Source of the DNA: an uncultured Lachnospiraceae bacterium | GTDB taxonomy: Bacteria; Bacillota; Clostridia; Lachnospirales; Lachnospiraceae | Direction: 5' to 3' | Assembly (NCBI GenBank): GCA_910587095.1 | Contig: CAJUMJ010000002.1 | Span: forward strand, 1 to 45,475 | Length of the DNA stretch: 45,475 nt | Part shown: piece by piece, positions 1 through 7,900 of the stretch | Layout of the letters: the number at the start of each line of letters is the position of its first letter | How positions within the stretch are numbered: position 1 is the stretch's first letter | Made by a program: the position numbers and the translations under genes | The notes under the pieces: generated by a model | What the model was told of the DNA's origin: nothing | Seen by the model: only the letters and a program-made list of their open reading frames with translations | Databases searched by the model: none

Positions 1-88
1 CTTAATTTGGCTCAATCTTTATGACGATCAAATAGCTTGCCAATGTTGGTGCAGGCAATCTGCTAATACGTGGCACACAAAGCTAAAA

Positions 89-694
89 TCAGGCGCATCT
101 AATCTGCATGGAGCTGGTGCATCTAATTTGCAGGACAACATCTAATATTATTTCTTTGATATCATCAGACAGGTTTCTTGGTTCATTCTCTAATCGTTTT
201 TCCAACATTTCTTTAATGTAATCTTTCCAACATTTCACTTCGTATCGCTTATGAAATAACTCGGATATTTCTTCTGGAAGTAAAGCGTTTATTTCATCTG
301 GTATATTGCGCTCATCATGTTTCATTACATACTGGTATTTTTCTTTCAAAACATTAATCGTACCTATATAGGTGTCTTTTGTTTTTGTATCAAGATTATA
401 TGAGGTACTAATAACATTTTGAAAAGTTTCTATTGCCCCCCGAATTAGATTTTTGTTATAATAGCGTCTCTTTTGTACACCAATCTCATAAATGACAGAA
501 CGAAACAGTATGCGCTCCAATGGTTGAAAGATTGATAATGTGCCTGAAAATTCCCCAAAGTAATTATAATCGTCTAAACCATATTCAATAAGAGCCATTG
601 CGACTTTTCCCTGTCGTTCCTCTGGCAACTCTTTTAAAATATCAAGAGTTGAAGCATAAAACAAAAAGGCTTTCTTTTCGACTTGTCTGGGCAT
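89..694 (-). CDS. DUF6291-like protein of a mobile element
   Basis: A 201-residue protein. The start at 694 is set by an AGGAGG motif 7 bases upstream; the longer reading frame has no such site. The N-terminal half (VEKKAFLFY, then a region rich in ALIEYG and an arginine-rich stretch near residue 75) resembles the DUF6291 domain found in phage and conjugative-element genes of Firmicutes, some of which sit beside replication genes; this is from memory. The last 14 residues are encoded by a short imperfect DNA repeat, so the true C-terminus may have been altered by recombination. A role in element replication is possible but unproven. Confidence 0.5.
   Translation of the reverse strand: MPRQVEKKAFLFYASTLDILKELPEERQGKVAMALIEYGLDDYNYFGEFSGTLSIFQPLERILFRSVIYEIGVQKRRYYNKNLIRGAIETFQNVISTSYNLDTKTKDTYIGTINVLKEKYQYVMKHDERNIPDEINALLPEEISELFHKRYEVKCWKDYIKEMLEKRLENEPRNLSDDIKEIILDVVLQIRCTSSMQIRCA
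92..132. repeat. Two 17-bp near-identical direct repeats, 24-bp period
   Basis: GGCGCATCTAATCTGCA at 92-108 and GGTGCATCTAATTTGCA at 116-132 differ at two positions and lie exactly 24 bp apart inside the 3' end of the preceding gene. A weaker partial copy may lie near 50-68. This arrangement resembles iterons or a slipped tandem repeat. Confidence 0.6.
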
Positions 695-1079
695 TCTCTC
701 ACCTCCTCTTTTTCGATACTTGTCCTTAAGAAACATGATAATAGCCATGTTTATTACATTAATATTACATGCTTTAGACAAGACAAGTATTCCATAAAAT
801 CAAAAAAATTTTTGATAAATTACAGTAATCTACTCCCAATCCATAAAAAAGAAGATTAACTGCTTGCATTAGCTTATACGCAGAAACATTTATGTCATTG
901 GAGACTAAAAAGGCTTCAAAATGTAAATTCTCCGAAATGTCTAATCTACAAGTAAAACAAAGTGTGATTTTTGTGCATATTGCTCATCTAACCGCTATTT
1001 TCTCAACACGGCTCAACCCCAGGAAACCATTTTAAGGGTAAAAGGTATAGAAGTATACCCTTTCCCATTTCTTCACGTA
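695..1079. other. AT-rich intergenic region without a recognisable gene
   Basis: No open frame with a ribosome binding site was found. The segment before 781 is the leader of the gene at 89-694. A short hairpin-like stretch (GGGTA and TACCC around 1036-1062) is present. Nothing else was recognised. Confidence 0.5.
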
Positions 1080-1080
1080 A

Positions 1081-1113
1081 AACACCCCATGAAACGTGTT
1101 CAAGGGGTGTTGC
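1081..1113 (-). terminator. Rho-independent terminator of the zinc-ribbon operon
   Basis: ACACCCC and GGGGTGT form a stem with an internal loop. Reading the minus strand, the stem is followed by TTTT. It sits about 40 bp past the stop codon at 1152. Confidence 0.65.
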
Positions 1114-1151
1114 TACATATTACATATTGAAATTTATGATTTATTTTAGTT

Positions 1152-1856
1152 CTATTTGTTTATTTCGTTTATTAGTTTCCAACTCTCTATTTCCTTGTTT
1201 AACTCGTCATAGTTATTTTTTGAGTAAACGCCGTCAATCATAGCCGTGCCAGAAACTACCCTTACCAGAGCTGAATGTTCTTCTCCTTCTAACGGAACAT
1301 ATTTAACTACATATATGTAAATTTCAGTTTTATCATTTTCCATAACTGTAGTAACAGACTTTATTTTGCAGTCACATGATGCAGACACAATATTTTTTGC
1401 CAATTTTTCACCACTACTTCCACCGAATATTGCCCCACACCCTTTAAACAAAAGAATTACTGCCAGACAAACAACAATCAAACCTATAATTGTATTCTTT
1501 CTATCTGTTTTTGCTTTTGTATTGACAGAATCGCTACTACCATTCTTATTGTTCCCCTCTGCTTCTTCTATTGGTTGCTTTATATCATTGGCAACATTCC
1601 TCGCTGACTTCGCCAAATTTACTGCTGTATCAGTCGCTTTCTTAATTGTATCTTTTACAGCTTCGCTATCTATTTTTCCAGTTGCCGATTCCTTAATGGC
1701 ATTTCCAGCAGATTTAGCTGTGTTTACGGCTGAATCAGTCATTTTTTTAACAGTGTCCGTAACGCTGCCGACATTTGAGTCTGCTATTTTTCCCCCACAA
1801 TAAGGACAAAATTTACTATTTGATTCTATTCGTTGCCCACAATGCATACAATACAT
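1152..1856 (-). CDS. Zinc-ribbon single-pass membrane protein
   Basis: A 234-residue protein. Residues 3-20 form a zinc ribbon with Cys3, Cys6, Cys17 and Cys20. Residues 33-95 contain two copies of an amphipathic repeat (DTVKK..TDSAVNTAKSA and DTIKKATDTAVNLAKSA), probably helical. One membrane helix spans about 122-138, followed by a roughly 95-residue domain that I do not recognise. The start follows GAGGAGGAG. It lies 32 bp downstream of another zinc-ribbon membrane gene on the same strand and is probably co-transcribed with it. With the ribbon inside and the C-terminal domain outside, a signalling or envelope role is possible, but no function can be assigned. Confidence 0.75.
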   Translation of the reverse strand: MYCMHCGQRIESNSKFCPYCGGKIADSNVGSVTDTVKKMTDSAVNTAKSAGNAIKESATGKIDSEAVKDTIKKATDTAVNLAKSARNVANDIKQPIEEAEGNNKNGSSDSVNTKAKTDRKNTIIGLIVVCLAVILLFKGCGAIFGGSSGEKLAKNIVSASCDCKIKSVTTVMENDKTEIYIYVVKYVPLEGEEHSALVRVVSGTAMIDGVYSKNNYDELNKEIESWKLINEINK

Positions 1857-1888
1857 TACTTCTCCTCCTCGTTTAAAATATTTTTCCT

Positions 1889-3442
1889 TTATTCAATTCC
1901 GAGCCATTTACCATTTATCTCTTGCGTTATAGTCATAGATGTCATTCTTGAGGGTACTAATTCACCATTATAATAATGTGCTAAAACAGCCATAACTAAA
2001 TAGGCATTGTCTAACCTCCATATCAACAAACTATCACTAACATCTGAATACGCAATATATGGCGCGGTATCTATCCCCACTTCATTTAATATCACATTCA
2101 TATCAAAATGAGAATCTTGTGGGGAAAAGCAAAAGGTAGTTATATATCCTTCTTCATTAAAACCAATCATATATATGTCATTAACTCCTTGAATAATCCC
2201 CTTTTCGTAATAACCATAATAAGTAGTTTCAGCTGCATTTGTTATTAAGGGAAAGACATTTGAAAACCGAGCCTGAAGATAATCAGTTGGCAAATCAATT
2301 CTTTCTGGAATGTTATTCAAATATGTTTCATATTCCATACCAATTAAATTTGCTGTTATTGGTACATATGGAATTTGTTCATATACTTCTGATAAACTTG
2401 CTTCTACTCGGAATTGGGTATCATCATACATTTCACCGGTGTATACAGGTACTATATTTTCAGTGAATATTCTTTCTTCTGTGTAGCCTGTATTTTTTTC
2501 AACATTCTCCATTGTCAGTTCAAGCCACGGAACAGATATTTCTTTTCCGTCACCGAAAAACTGATTTATGTATTCTCTGTATTCTGCATCATCTACAGGA
2601 TTATCATAATCTATGCCTAACTCTCCGCTGATAAAATAGACAGTTCCGTTTCCGTCTATGTCTACACTGTCGGGAAAGGCTTCCCCCGAAAAGTCATTCG
2701 GCATATATGCCTTTTCCCATGCTTCTACACGCCCTGCGTCCAAAAAGCCCCCAGCGTCCCACATTCGTATATCAAATGGATTAAAGTTTACAGAGAGGCT
2801 CTCACCATATGAAATGGGTTCTTTGACAAAGCCGGTTTCATAATATACGGTATCTTCGTTAAAACTGCATAAATCTTCTAACCCTGTATTCTCTATATTT
2901 TCTGTATATATGAAATGACCGCTTGTCTCGCAAGTATCATATGGCAGATGAAGTAATAATTCTTCTTTTCCGTCCTTGTTAATATCACATATGGCGAATT
3001 GGAGCGGATTACTTTCCGGGTCACTTATGTATTTGACGATTTCTCCATTCGGCAATGTCTGCTCATTGATAAGGGTTATCAGTGAAGCCGCATAGAACGG
3101 ATATTCTTTGCCTGTGATCGTATTCTTCTCCGGCTCTGGAACTGTAGATTGTGGTATATCTGTAAGTGCTTCTGTCTCTGTTGATTCCTGTGTAGCTATG
3201 TTACTTTGTACAAGGGTTTCTTCGGTCATATTTTTATCTGACCGACTTCTTACTGCAAAAAATATTCCTATTATTGCAATAAGAACCAAAGCACCGCCCA
3301 CCCCTATAATCATAGCTGACTTTTTCTTAGGTGGGCTTGAATCTGCCTTTTCTACAGGCATTGTGTTTGTCACCTTTTTTCCACAATTCGGACAAAACTG
3401 CGCATCATCTGATAATTTTGCTCCACATTCTTTACAAAACAT
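1889..3442 (-). CDS. Zinc-ribbon membrane protein with large extracellular region
   Basis: A 517-residue protein. The start at 3442 is chosen because GGAGGT precedes it; the frame extends 12 codons further without a ribosome site. Cys3, Cys6, Cys17 and Cys20 form a zinc ribbon, residues 43-64 form a membrane helix, and about 450 residues follow outside. The outer part contains Asp-rich loops (DINKDGKEELLL near residue 150 and DIDGNGTVYF), which resemble FG-GAP or EF-hand-like calcium loops. The family is not named here. A sigma-A promoter lies at 3509-3537, so this gene probably leads a two-gene operon with 1152-1856. Confidence 0.75.
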   Translation of the reverse strand: MFCKECGAKLSDDAQFCPNCGKKVTNTMPVEKADSSPPKKKSAMIIGVGGALVLIAIIGIFFAVRSRSDKNMTEETLVQSNIATQESTETEALTDIPQSTVPEPEKNTITGKEYPFYAASLITLINEQTLPNGEIVKYISDPESNPLQFAICDINKDGKEELLLHLPYDTCETSGHFIYTENIENTGLEDLCSFNEDTVYYETGFVKEPISYGESLSVNFNPFDIRMWDAGGFLDAGRVEAWEKAYMPNDFSGEAFPDSVDIDGNGTVYFISGELGIDYDNPVDDAEYREYINQFFGDGKEISVPWLELTMENVEKNTGYTEERIFTENIVPVYTGEMYDDTQFRVEASLSEVYEQIPYVPITANLIGMEYETYLNNIPERIDLPTDYLQARFSNVFPLITNAAETTYYGYYEKGIIQGVNDIYMIGFNEEGYITTFCFSPQDSHFDMNVILNEVGIDTAPYIAYSDVSDSLLIWRLDNAYLVMAVLAHYYNGELVPSRMTSMTITQEINGKWLGIE

Positions 3443-3508
3443 GATTTTACCTCCCATAAACGGTATTTTATAAGTCATTTTTTCTTAATGCTATACAGGC
3501 ATAGATAT

Positions 3509-3537
3509 ATTATAGTGCAACAGGTGTAAATATTCAA
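3509..3537 (-). promoter_or_regulatory. Sigma-A promoter for the zinc-ribbon operon
   Basis: On the minus strand TTGAAT (3537-3532) and TATAAT (3514-3509) are separated by exactly 17 bp and lie about 67 bp before the chosen start codon. Confidence 0.7.
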
Positions 3538-3614
3538 CGCTTAAAGCACATATATTTTATGCCTACTGCGCATTTTAATAATTAAAATACACAATAAGCA
3601 CAGGAGGATTGCAC

Positions 3615-3914
3615 ATGATTGAGGGATTACCAGACAGGCTGAAACAAGCCCGTATGAAAATTAACCTATCACGAAAGGAAGTAGCAGAGCATTTTGACAT
3701 ATCTTCGTCAATCATTGCCGGATATGAAACAGGCTACCGCACACCGTCAACAGAGGTTTTAATCAAGCTGTCAGGGCTGTACCAATGCTCTCTTGATTAT
3801 CTGGTGGGAAAGACAAAGGAAAATCAGATAGTGATTGATATAGACGGGCTTAACGAGGTTCAAGTATCAGCTATTCGCATAATGGTTGAAGCCATGAAGC
3901 AAAAGCATGAATAA
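3615..3914 (+). CDS. XRE-family helix-turn-helix regulator
   Basis: A 99-residue protein. AGGAGG at 3602-3607 places the start at the ATG at 3615, not at the upstream TTG. Residues 6-60 form a Cro/CI-type helix-turn-helix domain (RLKQARMKINLSRKEVAEHF, then IIAGYETGYRTPS, then LYQCSLDYLVG). The C-terminal 35 residues probably form a dimerisation helix. It is divergent from the zinc-ribbon operon and convergent with a small gene at 3919. It probably regulates genes of the element, a role typical of this family. Confidence 0.85.
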   Translation: MIEGLPDRLKQARMKINLSRKEVAEHFDISSSIIAGYETGYRTPSTEVLIKLSGLYQCSLDYLVGKTKENQIVIDIDGLNEVQVSAIRIMVEAMKQKHE

Positions 3915-3918
3915 GAGT

Positions 3919-4158
3919 TCATGCTTTCGTTTGAGTGTCCTCTGCTCCATGAATCTCTTTTAAAGCCCTTTCTGTAAATTCATGGATTTCATTCACTGAA
4001 TATAAAAAGCACATGATACAGTCTAAAACCTGCTGTTCCGTATCTTCCCCCATTAACCCAAAATGCACTGTGTTTATGAGGTTTGACAGCTCCCTAAGCC
4101 GATTTGAGATAGTATTCATGCTTTCTATTGCGGTAGTTAATTGTTCTTCTGTGTTCAT
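3919..4158 (-). CDS. Small hypothetical helical protein
   Basis: A 79-residue protein. The ATG at 4158 is preceded by a run of six G at 6-base spacing; a TTG two codons upstream is less likely. The sequence is polar and predicted helical (repeated IESMNTISNRLRELSNLI pattern), without a signal peptide or known motif. It ends 4 bp from the stop codon of the XRE gene, so the two are convergent. I do not recognise the family. Confidence 0.55.
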   Translation of the reverse strand: MNTEEQLTTAIESMNTISNRLRELSNLINTVHFGLMGEDTEQQVLDCIMCFLYSVNEIHEFTERALKEIHGAEDTQTKA

Positions 4159-4346
4159 CTTCAACCCCCCTTTTCGACGAACGATTATACCACTCTTTTT
4201 GAGATTGTAATACTCTTTTTCAAGGAAATATTTAAAAACACCATTTCATGAAATGTAAGGATTTCAATGTGTTGAAGTAAGTTTCTGATTCAAAAACTGA
4301 TATCAGTTCATAATAATTCATAATTGGTAACTTGATTCTCAAAATA

Positions 4347-4376
4347 AAAACTCTGCATGATTTCTCACGCAGAGCC
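4347..4376 (-). terminator. Terminator after the ParE-like toxin gene
   Basis: CTCTGC and GCAGAG form a hairpin that, on the minus strand, is followed by TTTTTATTTT. It lies 11 bp beyond the toxin stop codon. Confidence 0.7.
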
Positions 4377-4386
4377 TTCCATTTGA

Positions 4387-4725
4387 TTATGAGTTTATTT
4401 GAATCCACCGCTGAATTATGTATTCCCAATCCATACCGTCCTGTAAGATACGGAGTACTGTTACAATACCATTATCATCATCTATGGTATAAAACAATAG
4501 ATGATTGCTTTGAGGTTTCATGTAAATATCATATCCACGATATTTGAAGCCCGTTAATGGGTGACTGGTCGGAAATATGGCTAATTCTTCTGCCGCTTTC
4601 TTGATTCTTGAAGAAAAATTTTCAGCATATTCACGGTACTTGAAATTCTGGATTATATAGCGTTTTTTATTTTTAACATCATTTTTACCGCTTTGGGCGA
4701 TAACCACCTTATACCGCTTGTTCAT
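4387..4725 (-). CDS. RelE/ParE-family toxin
   Basis: A 112-residue protein with the RelE/ParE pattern: N-terminal YKVVIAQSGKNDVKN strand-helix, central helices (FSSRIKKAAEELAIFPTSHPLTG), then the strands around YDIYMKPQSNHLLFYTIDDD and VTVLRILQDGMDW. Its Shine-Dalgarno AAGGGGT overlaps the stop codon of the upstream gene, so the two are translationally linked in antitoxin-toxin order. ParE members inhibit gyrase, while RelE members cut mRNA; the sequence alone does not separate these here. It probably stabilises the surrounding element. Confidence 0.85.
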   Translation of the reverse strand: MNKRYKVVIAQSGKNDVKNKKRYIIQNFKYREYAENFSSRIKKAAEELAIFPTSHPLTGFKYRGYDIYMKPQSNHLLFYTIDDDNGIVTVLRILQDGMDWEYIIQRWIQINS

Positions 4726-4734
4726 CTGTACCCC

Positions 4735-4893
4735 TTATATACTGTCAATCTCTTTCCATGCTTCTTCTATGGTCTGAACCCTGCCGTTCTCCATATCGTC
4801 AATCGCTTCGTCAAGTTTTCCGAACAGTACTTCCATAGCATCATCTATTGTATAGGAAGTCTCTGCCGTTTTTGTGGCTGTAGCTGTTGCCAT
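4735..4893 (-). CDS. Short antitoxin partner of the ParE-like toxin
   Basis: A 52-residue acidic protein. The ATG at 4893 with upstream AAAGGATG is preferred; the frame extends 21 codons further without a better site. Residues 15-52 (SYTIDDAMEVLFGKLDEAID, then EEAWKEID) resemble the toxin-wrapping tail seen in short antitoxins of ParE-type toxins. No clear DNA-binding domain fits in this length, so autoregulation may be weak or need another factor. The assignment rests on size, acidity and position directly before the toxin gene. Confidence 0.7.
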   Translation of the reverse strand: MATATATKTAETSYTIDDAMEVLFGKLDEAIDDMENGRVQTIEEAWKEIDSI

Positions 4894-5003
4894 GTATATC
4901 ACATCCTTTCTGCTGTTATAGGTATCATACCACAAAAAGAAAGTTTTATCCATCATTATTTGGTTGATAAGATTCTGCTAACAAAACTGCTAACAGGACA
5001 GTA

Positions 5004-5048
5004 TGATATTGTGTGATATAAGGCAAGAATAGTTGATATTTTGTGATA
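5004..5048. repeat. Two 15-bp direct repeats next to the att site
   Basis: TGATATTGTGTGATA (5004-5018) and TGATATTTTGTGATA (5034-5048) differ at one base and are exactly 30 bp apart, about three helical turns. Their position about 90-130 bp inside the element end fits integrase arm-binding sites. This is inference. Confidence 0.5.
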
Positions 5049-5136
5049 GTGGTATCGTTAAAGAACCTTGTATTCTCTATAACTGTGTGGTATTCTATGT
5101 TACAAAACAAGAGCAGAAAGAAGATGTGTTTTAGTA

Positions 5137-5178
5137 CTCCTAAGCGAGGGGTCGGAGGTTCGAATCCTCTCGTGGACG
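5137..5178 (+). tRNA. 3' half of tRNA-Arg(CCU): attachment-site remnant
   Basis: The sequence starts with a seven-base anticodon loop CTCCTAA (5137-5143, anticodon CCU). It continues through the 3' side of the anticodon stem (GCGAG), variable loop, T arm (GGAGG, TTCGAAT, CCTCT), acceptor strand CGTGGAC and discriminator G at 5178. CCA is not encoded. The five bases before the loop (TAGTA) cannot pair with GCGAG, and no D arm is found upstream. The gene is therefore cut exactly at the loop, a known crossover site of tyrosine recombinases. The intact tRNA is expected at the other end of the element. Confidence 0.8.
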
Positions 5179-5180
5179 CG

Positions 5181-5219
5181 AAAAAGCATTGAAAAACTTT
5201 GGTTTTTCAATGCTTTTTT
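5181..5219 (+). terminator. Terminator of the tRNA-Arg gene
   Basis: AAAAAGCATTGAAAAAC pairs with GTTTTTCAATGCTTTTT to give a long perfect stem directly after the tRNA 3' end. Confidence 0.85.
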
Positions 5220-5280
5220 ATGCGCAGATCCGTGCGGCAAGTAGAAAGAAAGCTTTTGCTCCCCGATCACAGGCTGCAAG

Positions 5281-6120
5281 TTATCTGTTTTTCGGAAATA
5301 ACCAGTATAGCCAAAACAGATATGGAAAGATCATCGCGGCTACCAGAGCTGTCCATCCTATACTCTGTCTGCTGATGGCCATAATAATAAATATAAACAG
5401 CATTAAGAGATAGGGCCCGTTGATAAAGCGGTAAATCCTTATTCTGTTTTTTGGAATGTCTCCTATGTTACATTCCTCGGGATGCGTCATAGTACAATGT
5501 ACCGTTGCCCCGAATCGGTCAAAAACGCGCTCGGCTTTATACTCTGTACCATCGAGCTCAAAGACAGGGTACATCCCTTCTTTGATAAAAACAAGACTCT
5601 GATTATTTTCATCAGCATATTGGGACAAAGCCTCCACAAATTCCGTTGCATTCATGACCATAGTGTCCGGTTTAAAGGCAAATCCCCGCTTGCGCTGTGC
5701 AGCAGAATATCTTTTATAATCTTCAATAATAGACATAAACTTTCCCCCCTTTTCCTCCATCCGCTCCATTTTTTTGAAAATGATATCCAAGTCCAGAGAT
5801 TCGGAATCTGCATCGAGCAAATCCTTGCAAACATCAATGCAGGCGTCTAATTTCTGTCGCTTTGTCTGCAATTCTCTGATATGCAGTTCCAGGACCGTTT
5901 GAAGCGGTGACTCTTTTGACAAAACCTTGTGTATCTCTTCCAGAGAAAGATCTAGTTTCCGCAGAAGTTTGATCATTTTGAGCGTATCGAGATCTTCTTC
6001 CGAATATTCCCGATAATTGTTCCCGGAATTTCTTCTCGGATGAAGCAGTTCCTTTTTTTCATAGAAACGGATATTCTGTTTCGTGATTCCTGTCAAACGC
6101 TCCAGCTCGTTGATGTTCAA
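5281..6120 (-). CDS. MerR-family regulator with C-terminal membrane helices
   Basis: A 279-residue protein. It starts with TTG at 6120; AAGGAGGT lies 10 bases upstream and no ATG competes. Residues 1-70 form a MerR winged helix (ERLTGITKQNIRFYEKKELL, then NNYREYSEEDL) and residues 75-125 a coiled coil. Residues 155-230 form a domain I do not recognise (YPVFELDGTEYKAERVF). Two hydrophobic helices at about 235-249 and 255-275 end the protein. MerR proteins are normally soluble, so membrane anchoring is unusual. The promoter at 6156-6186 has a 19-bp spacer, suggesting autoregulation. The ligand is unknown. Confidence 0.8.
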   Translation of the reverse strand: MNINELERLTGITKQNIRFYEKKELLHPRRNSGNNYREYSEEDLDTLKMIKLLRKLDLSLEEIHKVLSKESPLQTVLELHIRELQTKRQKLDACIDVCKDLLDADSESLDLDIIFKKMERMEEKGGKFMSIIEDYKRYSAAQRKRGFAFKPDTMVMNATEFVEALSQYADENNQSLVFIKEGMYPVFELDGTEYKAERVFDRFGATVHCTMTHPEECNIGDIPKNRIRIYRFINGPYLLMLFIFIIMAISRQSIGWTALVAAMIFPYLFWLYWLFPKNR

Positions 6121-6155
6121 CGGGAAAAATACCTCCTTCCTTATTTGTTAAAGTG

Positions 6156-6186
6156 AGTATAAGGGGTATACTTGGTATAAGGTCAA
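6156..6186 (-). promoter_or_regulatory. MerR-type promoter with 19-bp spacer
   Basis: On the minus strand TTGACC (6186-6181) and TATACT (6161-6156) are separated by 19 bp. The spacer contains the inverted repeat TATAC-CAA-GTATA. Over-long spacers with a palindrome are the hallmark of MerR-controlled promoters. It lies about 36 bp before the start of the merR-like gene. Confidence 0.7.
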
Positions 6187-6208
6187 GGGTTTTATGTCTC
6201 AAATGTAA

Positions 6209-7705
6209 TTAAAAATCAAAATCATCGAAATTGGATCGGATCCGTGAGCGACGTCTCTGTTTGCGCTTGACACGGTTTTCTCTGCGTCTGGCTGTTCTGC
6301 CGTTGACAATCAGGGCACGCACCATAAATATGGTAATTATGACTGCGGCGAGAACCAAAACGATTATCAATACCTTTTTTATATTGATAAAGATAGTATC
6401 CTGGGAGGAATCCGTCTTTTCCTCAGTTTTTTCCACACTGATATCCGTGGCTGTCATATTCGTGTCAAATTCATAGGAAGTGGCATTGTCTGTGACAAGA
6501 TTTAAATAAGCATCCCCCACATACATTCCGTTATAAGAGTATTCGATTCCAGCAACACGGTTTTCATCCGACTGACTGTAGTCGATTTCAGAATATAAAT
6601 CCTGAAAGGAAACCGTATTCGGTATAATAACATAGCTGTCGGTATCAATAGAAAGAATAGGTTTAGAGCTTCCGAACACATCGTTTCCGATTTGTAAAAA
6701 ACCTGTCGCCTCTATATTATATTTCTCTTCGTTTTCTGAAATATTCAATACTTGAAAGTTGTGGAAACCATAATCAAACAGCTCGACGGTATCTGTAAAC
6801 TGATCAGGGGATTCCTCTTTAAAGACAACGCATACTAAGCGCATACCGTTTTGCTCTGCGCAGGTGACAAGTGTCTGACGGGAATCGTCTGTATATCCGG
6901 TCTTTCCGCCAAGAATACCGTCGTAAGGAATTTCTCCGTTGACCAGTTTATGTTTATTTTTTTTATAAAAATCGTCAGGCTGAGTGGGAGTTGCCTCAAA
7001 ATGATAACGGTCAGTGTTACTGATTTTGCAAAGCATCTCATTCTTAAAAAAATAACTGGAAATCAGCGCAAGATCATAGGCGCTTGTGTAGTGTTGGGGA
7101 TCATGAAGACCGTTAGTATTCATGAAATGGGTATCTTTACATCCCATCTGTTCAGCACGCTCATTCATCAATGCAACAAAATTTTCAATGGAACCGGAAA
7201 TGTATTCGCCTGCGGCGTTGGCGGCTTCATTGGCGGAAGCCACCATGATTCCGTAGAGACATTCCTCCAGCGTGATGGATTCTCCGGCATCCATTCCCAT
7301 TTTTGATCCGTCTGTCGGCACACTGAAAACGGCATCGTGGCTGAACTCTACCATGTCGTCTAAATTTCCTTCTTCCATTGCCAGAAGACAAGTCATTATT
7401 TTTGTCGTACTGGCCGGATAAAGTCGTTCATGTATGTTTTTTGAATAGAGAATCACGCCTGTATTGACATCCATCAGAATGGCGGCCTGGGAGCTCACCT
7501 TAGGACCGACAGGCCAGTTATCGATTTCATTGGACTGTATGGGAAGAGCTTTACGGATTTGCGCTTCCTCCTGCATTTCTTCTAAATCGGTTGCCTGCGC
7601 GTCTATAATATTGCCGCAAAAACCAAAGAAAAACAGGAAAAAAGAGAGAATCAGGCTGATCGAACGCCTGGATACAGATAAATATTTTTTATTATATAAA
7701 AGCAT
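6209..7705 (-). CDS. D-alanyl-D-alanine carboxypeptidase, DacF/PBP5 type
   Basis: A 498-residue penicillin-binding protein that trims the terminal D-Ala from peptidoglycan stem peptides outside the membrane. A signal peptide covers about residues 15-38. The serine peptidase motifs are present: SxxK at Ser99-Lys102, SxN at Ser157-Asn159 and KTG at 268-270. A C-terminal domain follows, then a membrane helix at about 445-468 and a very basic tail rich in Arg and Lys. In many PBP5 proteins the C-terminal anchor is amphipathic; here it is a true hydrophobic helix with a cytoplasmic basic tail. The start follows AAAGG. It is divergent from trmB. Confidence 0.93.
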   Translation of the reverse strand: MLLYNKKYLSVSRRSISLILSFFLFFFGFCGNIIDAQATDLEEMQEEAQIRKALPIQSNEIDNWPVGPKVSSQAAILMDVNTGVILYSKNIHERLYPASTTKIMTCLLAMEEGNLDDMVEFSHDAVFSVPTDGSKMGMDAGESITLEECLYGIMVASANEAANAAGEYISGSIENFVALMNERAEQMGCKDTHFMNTNGLHDPQHYTSAYDLALISSYFFKNEMLCKISNTDRYHFEATPTQPDDFYKKNKHKLVNGEIPYDGILGGKTGYTDDSRQTLVTCAEQNGMRLVCVVFKEESPDQFTDTVELFDYGFHNFQVLNISENEEKYNIEATGFLQIGNDVFGSSKPILSIDTDSYVIIPNTVSFQDLYSEIDYSQSDENRVAGIEYSYNGMYVGDAYLNLVTDNATSYEFDTNMTATDISVEKTEEKTDSSQDTIFINIKKVLIIVLVLAAVIITIFMVRALIVNGRTARRRENRVKRKQRRRSRIRSNFDDFDF

Positions 7706-7847
7706 ATAGCATAACCTTTCTATGATAATAAGTATATGATAAATGGGATAAATTATGAATAGTGTAAGACTAAACTGTTACCATCATACACTATTTTTTT
7801 CTAAAACAGTAGTAATTTCACAAAAAATACTTATTTTGGCAATTTTA

Positions 7848-7856
7848 TGTTATACT
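7848..7856 (+). promoter_or_regulatory. Extended -10 promoter of trmB operon
   Basis: TGTTATACT has the TG-n-TATACT form of an extended -10 element, 45 bp before the trmB start. No convincing -35 is present at 17 bp. Confidence 0.45.
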
Positions 7857-7900
7857 ACAGATATGCAAAAAATGAAAAATACTTGAGATGGTGATTAATT

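Larger units (their letters stand above)
1..5180. mobile_element. Right end of an integrated element ending in tRNA-Arg(CCU)
   Basis: The segment left of the tRNA-Arg 3' half at 5137-5178 looks like inserted accessory DNA. It carries a DUF6291-like gene, two zinc-ribbon membrane proteins, an XRE regulator, a small hypothetical gene and a ParDE-like toxin-antitoxin pair, and looks more AT-rich than the region to the right. The tRNA half has no matching 5' half, as expected at the end of an element that integrated at the anticodon loop of a tRNA gene. The other end and the integrase are not in this window, so size and type (conjugative element, prophage or island) are unknown. The element assignment is an inference from the att scar plus gene content. 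Confidence 0.6.

Noticed and set aside
1366..1803. Long plus-strand open frame opposite the zinc-ribbon gene
   Set aside because: It is a shadow of the minus-strand gene, whose Cys motifs, membrane helix and ribosome site are clear.
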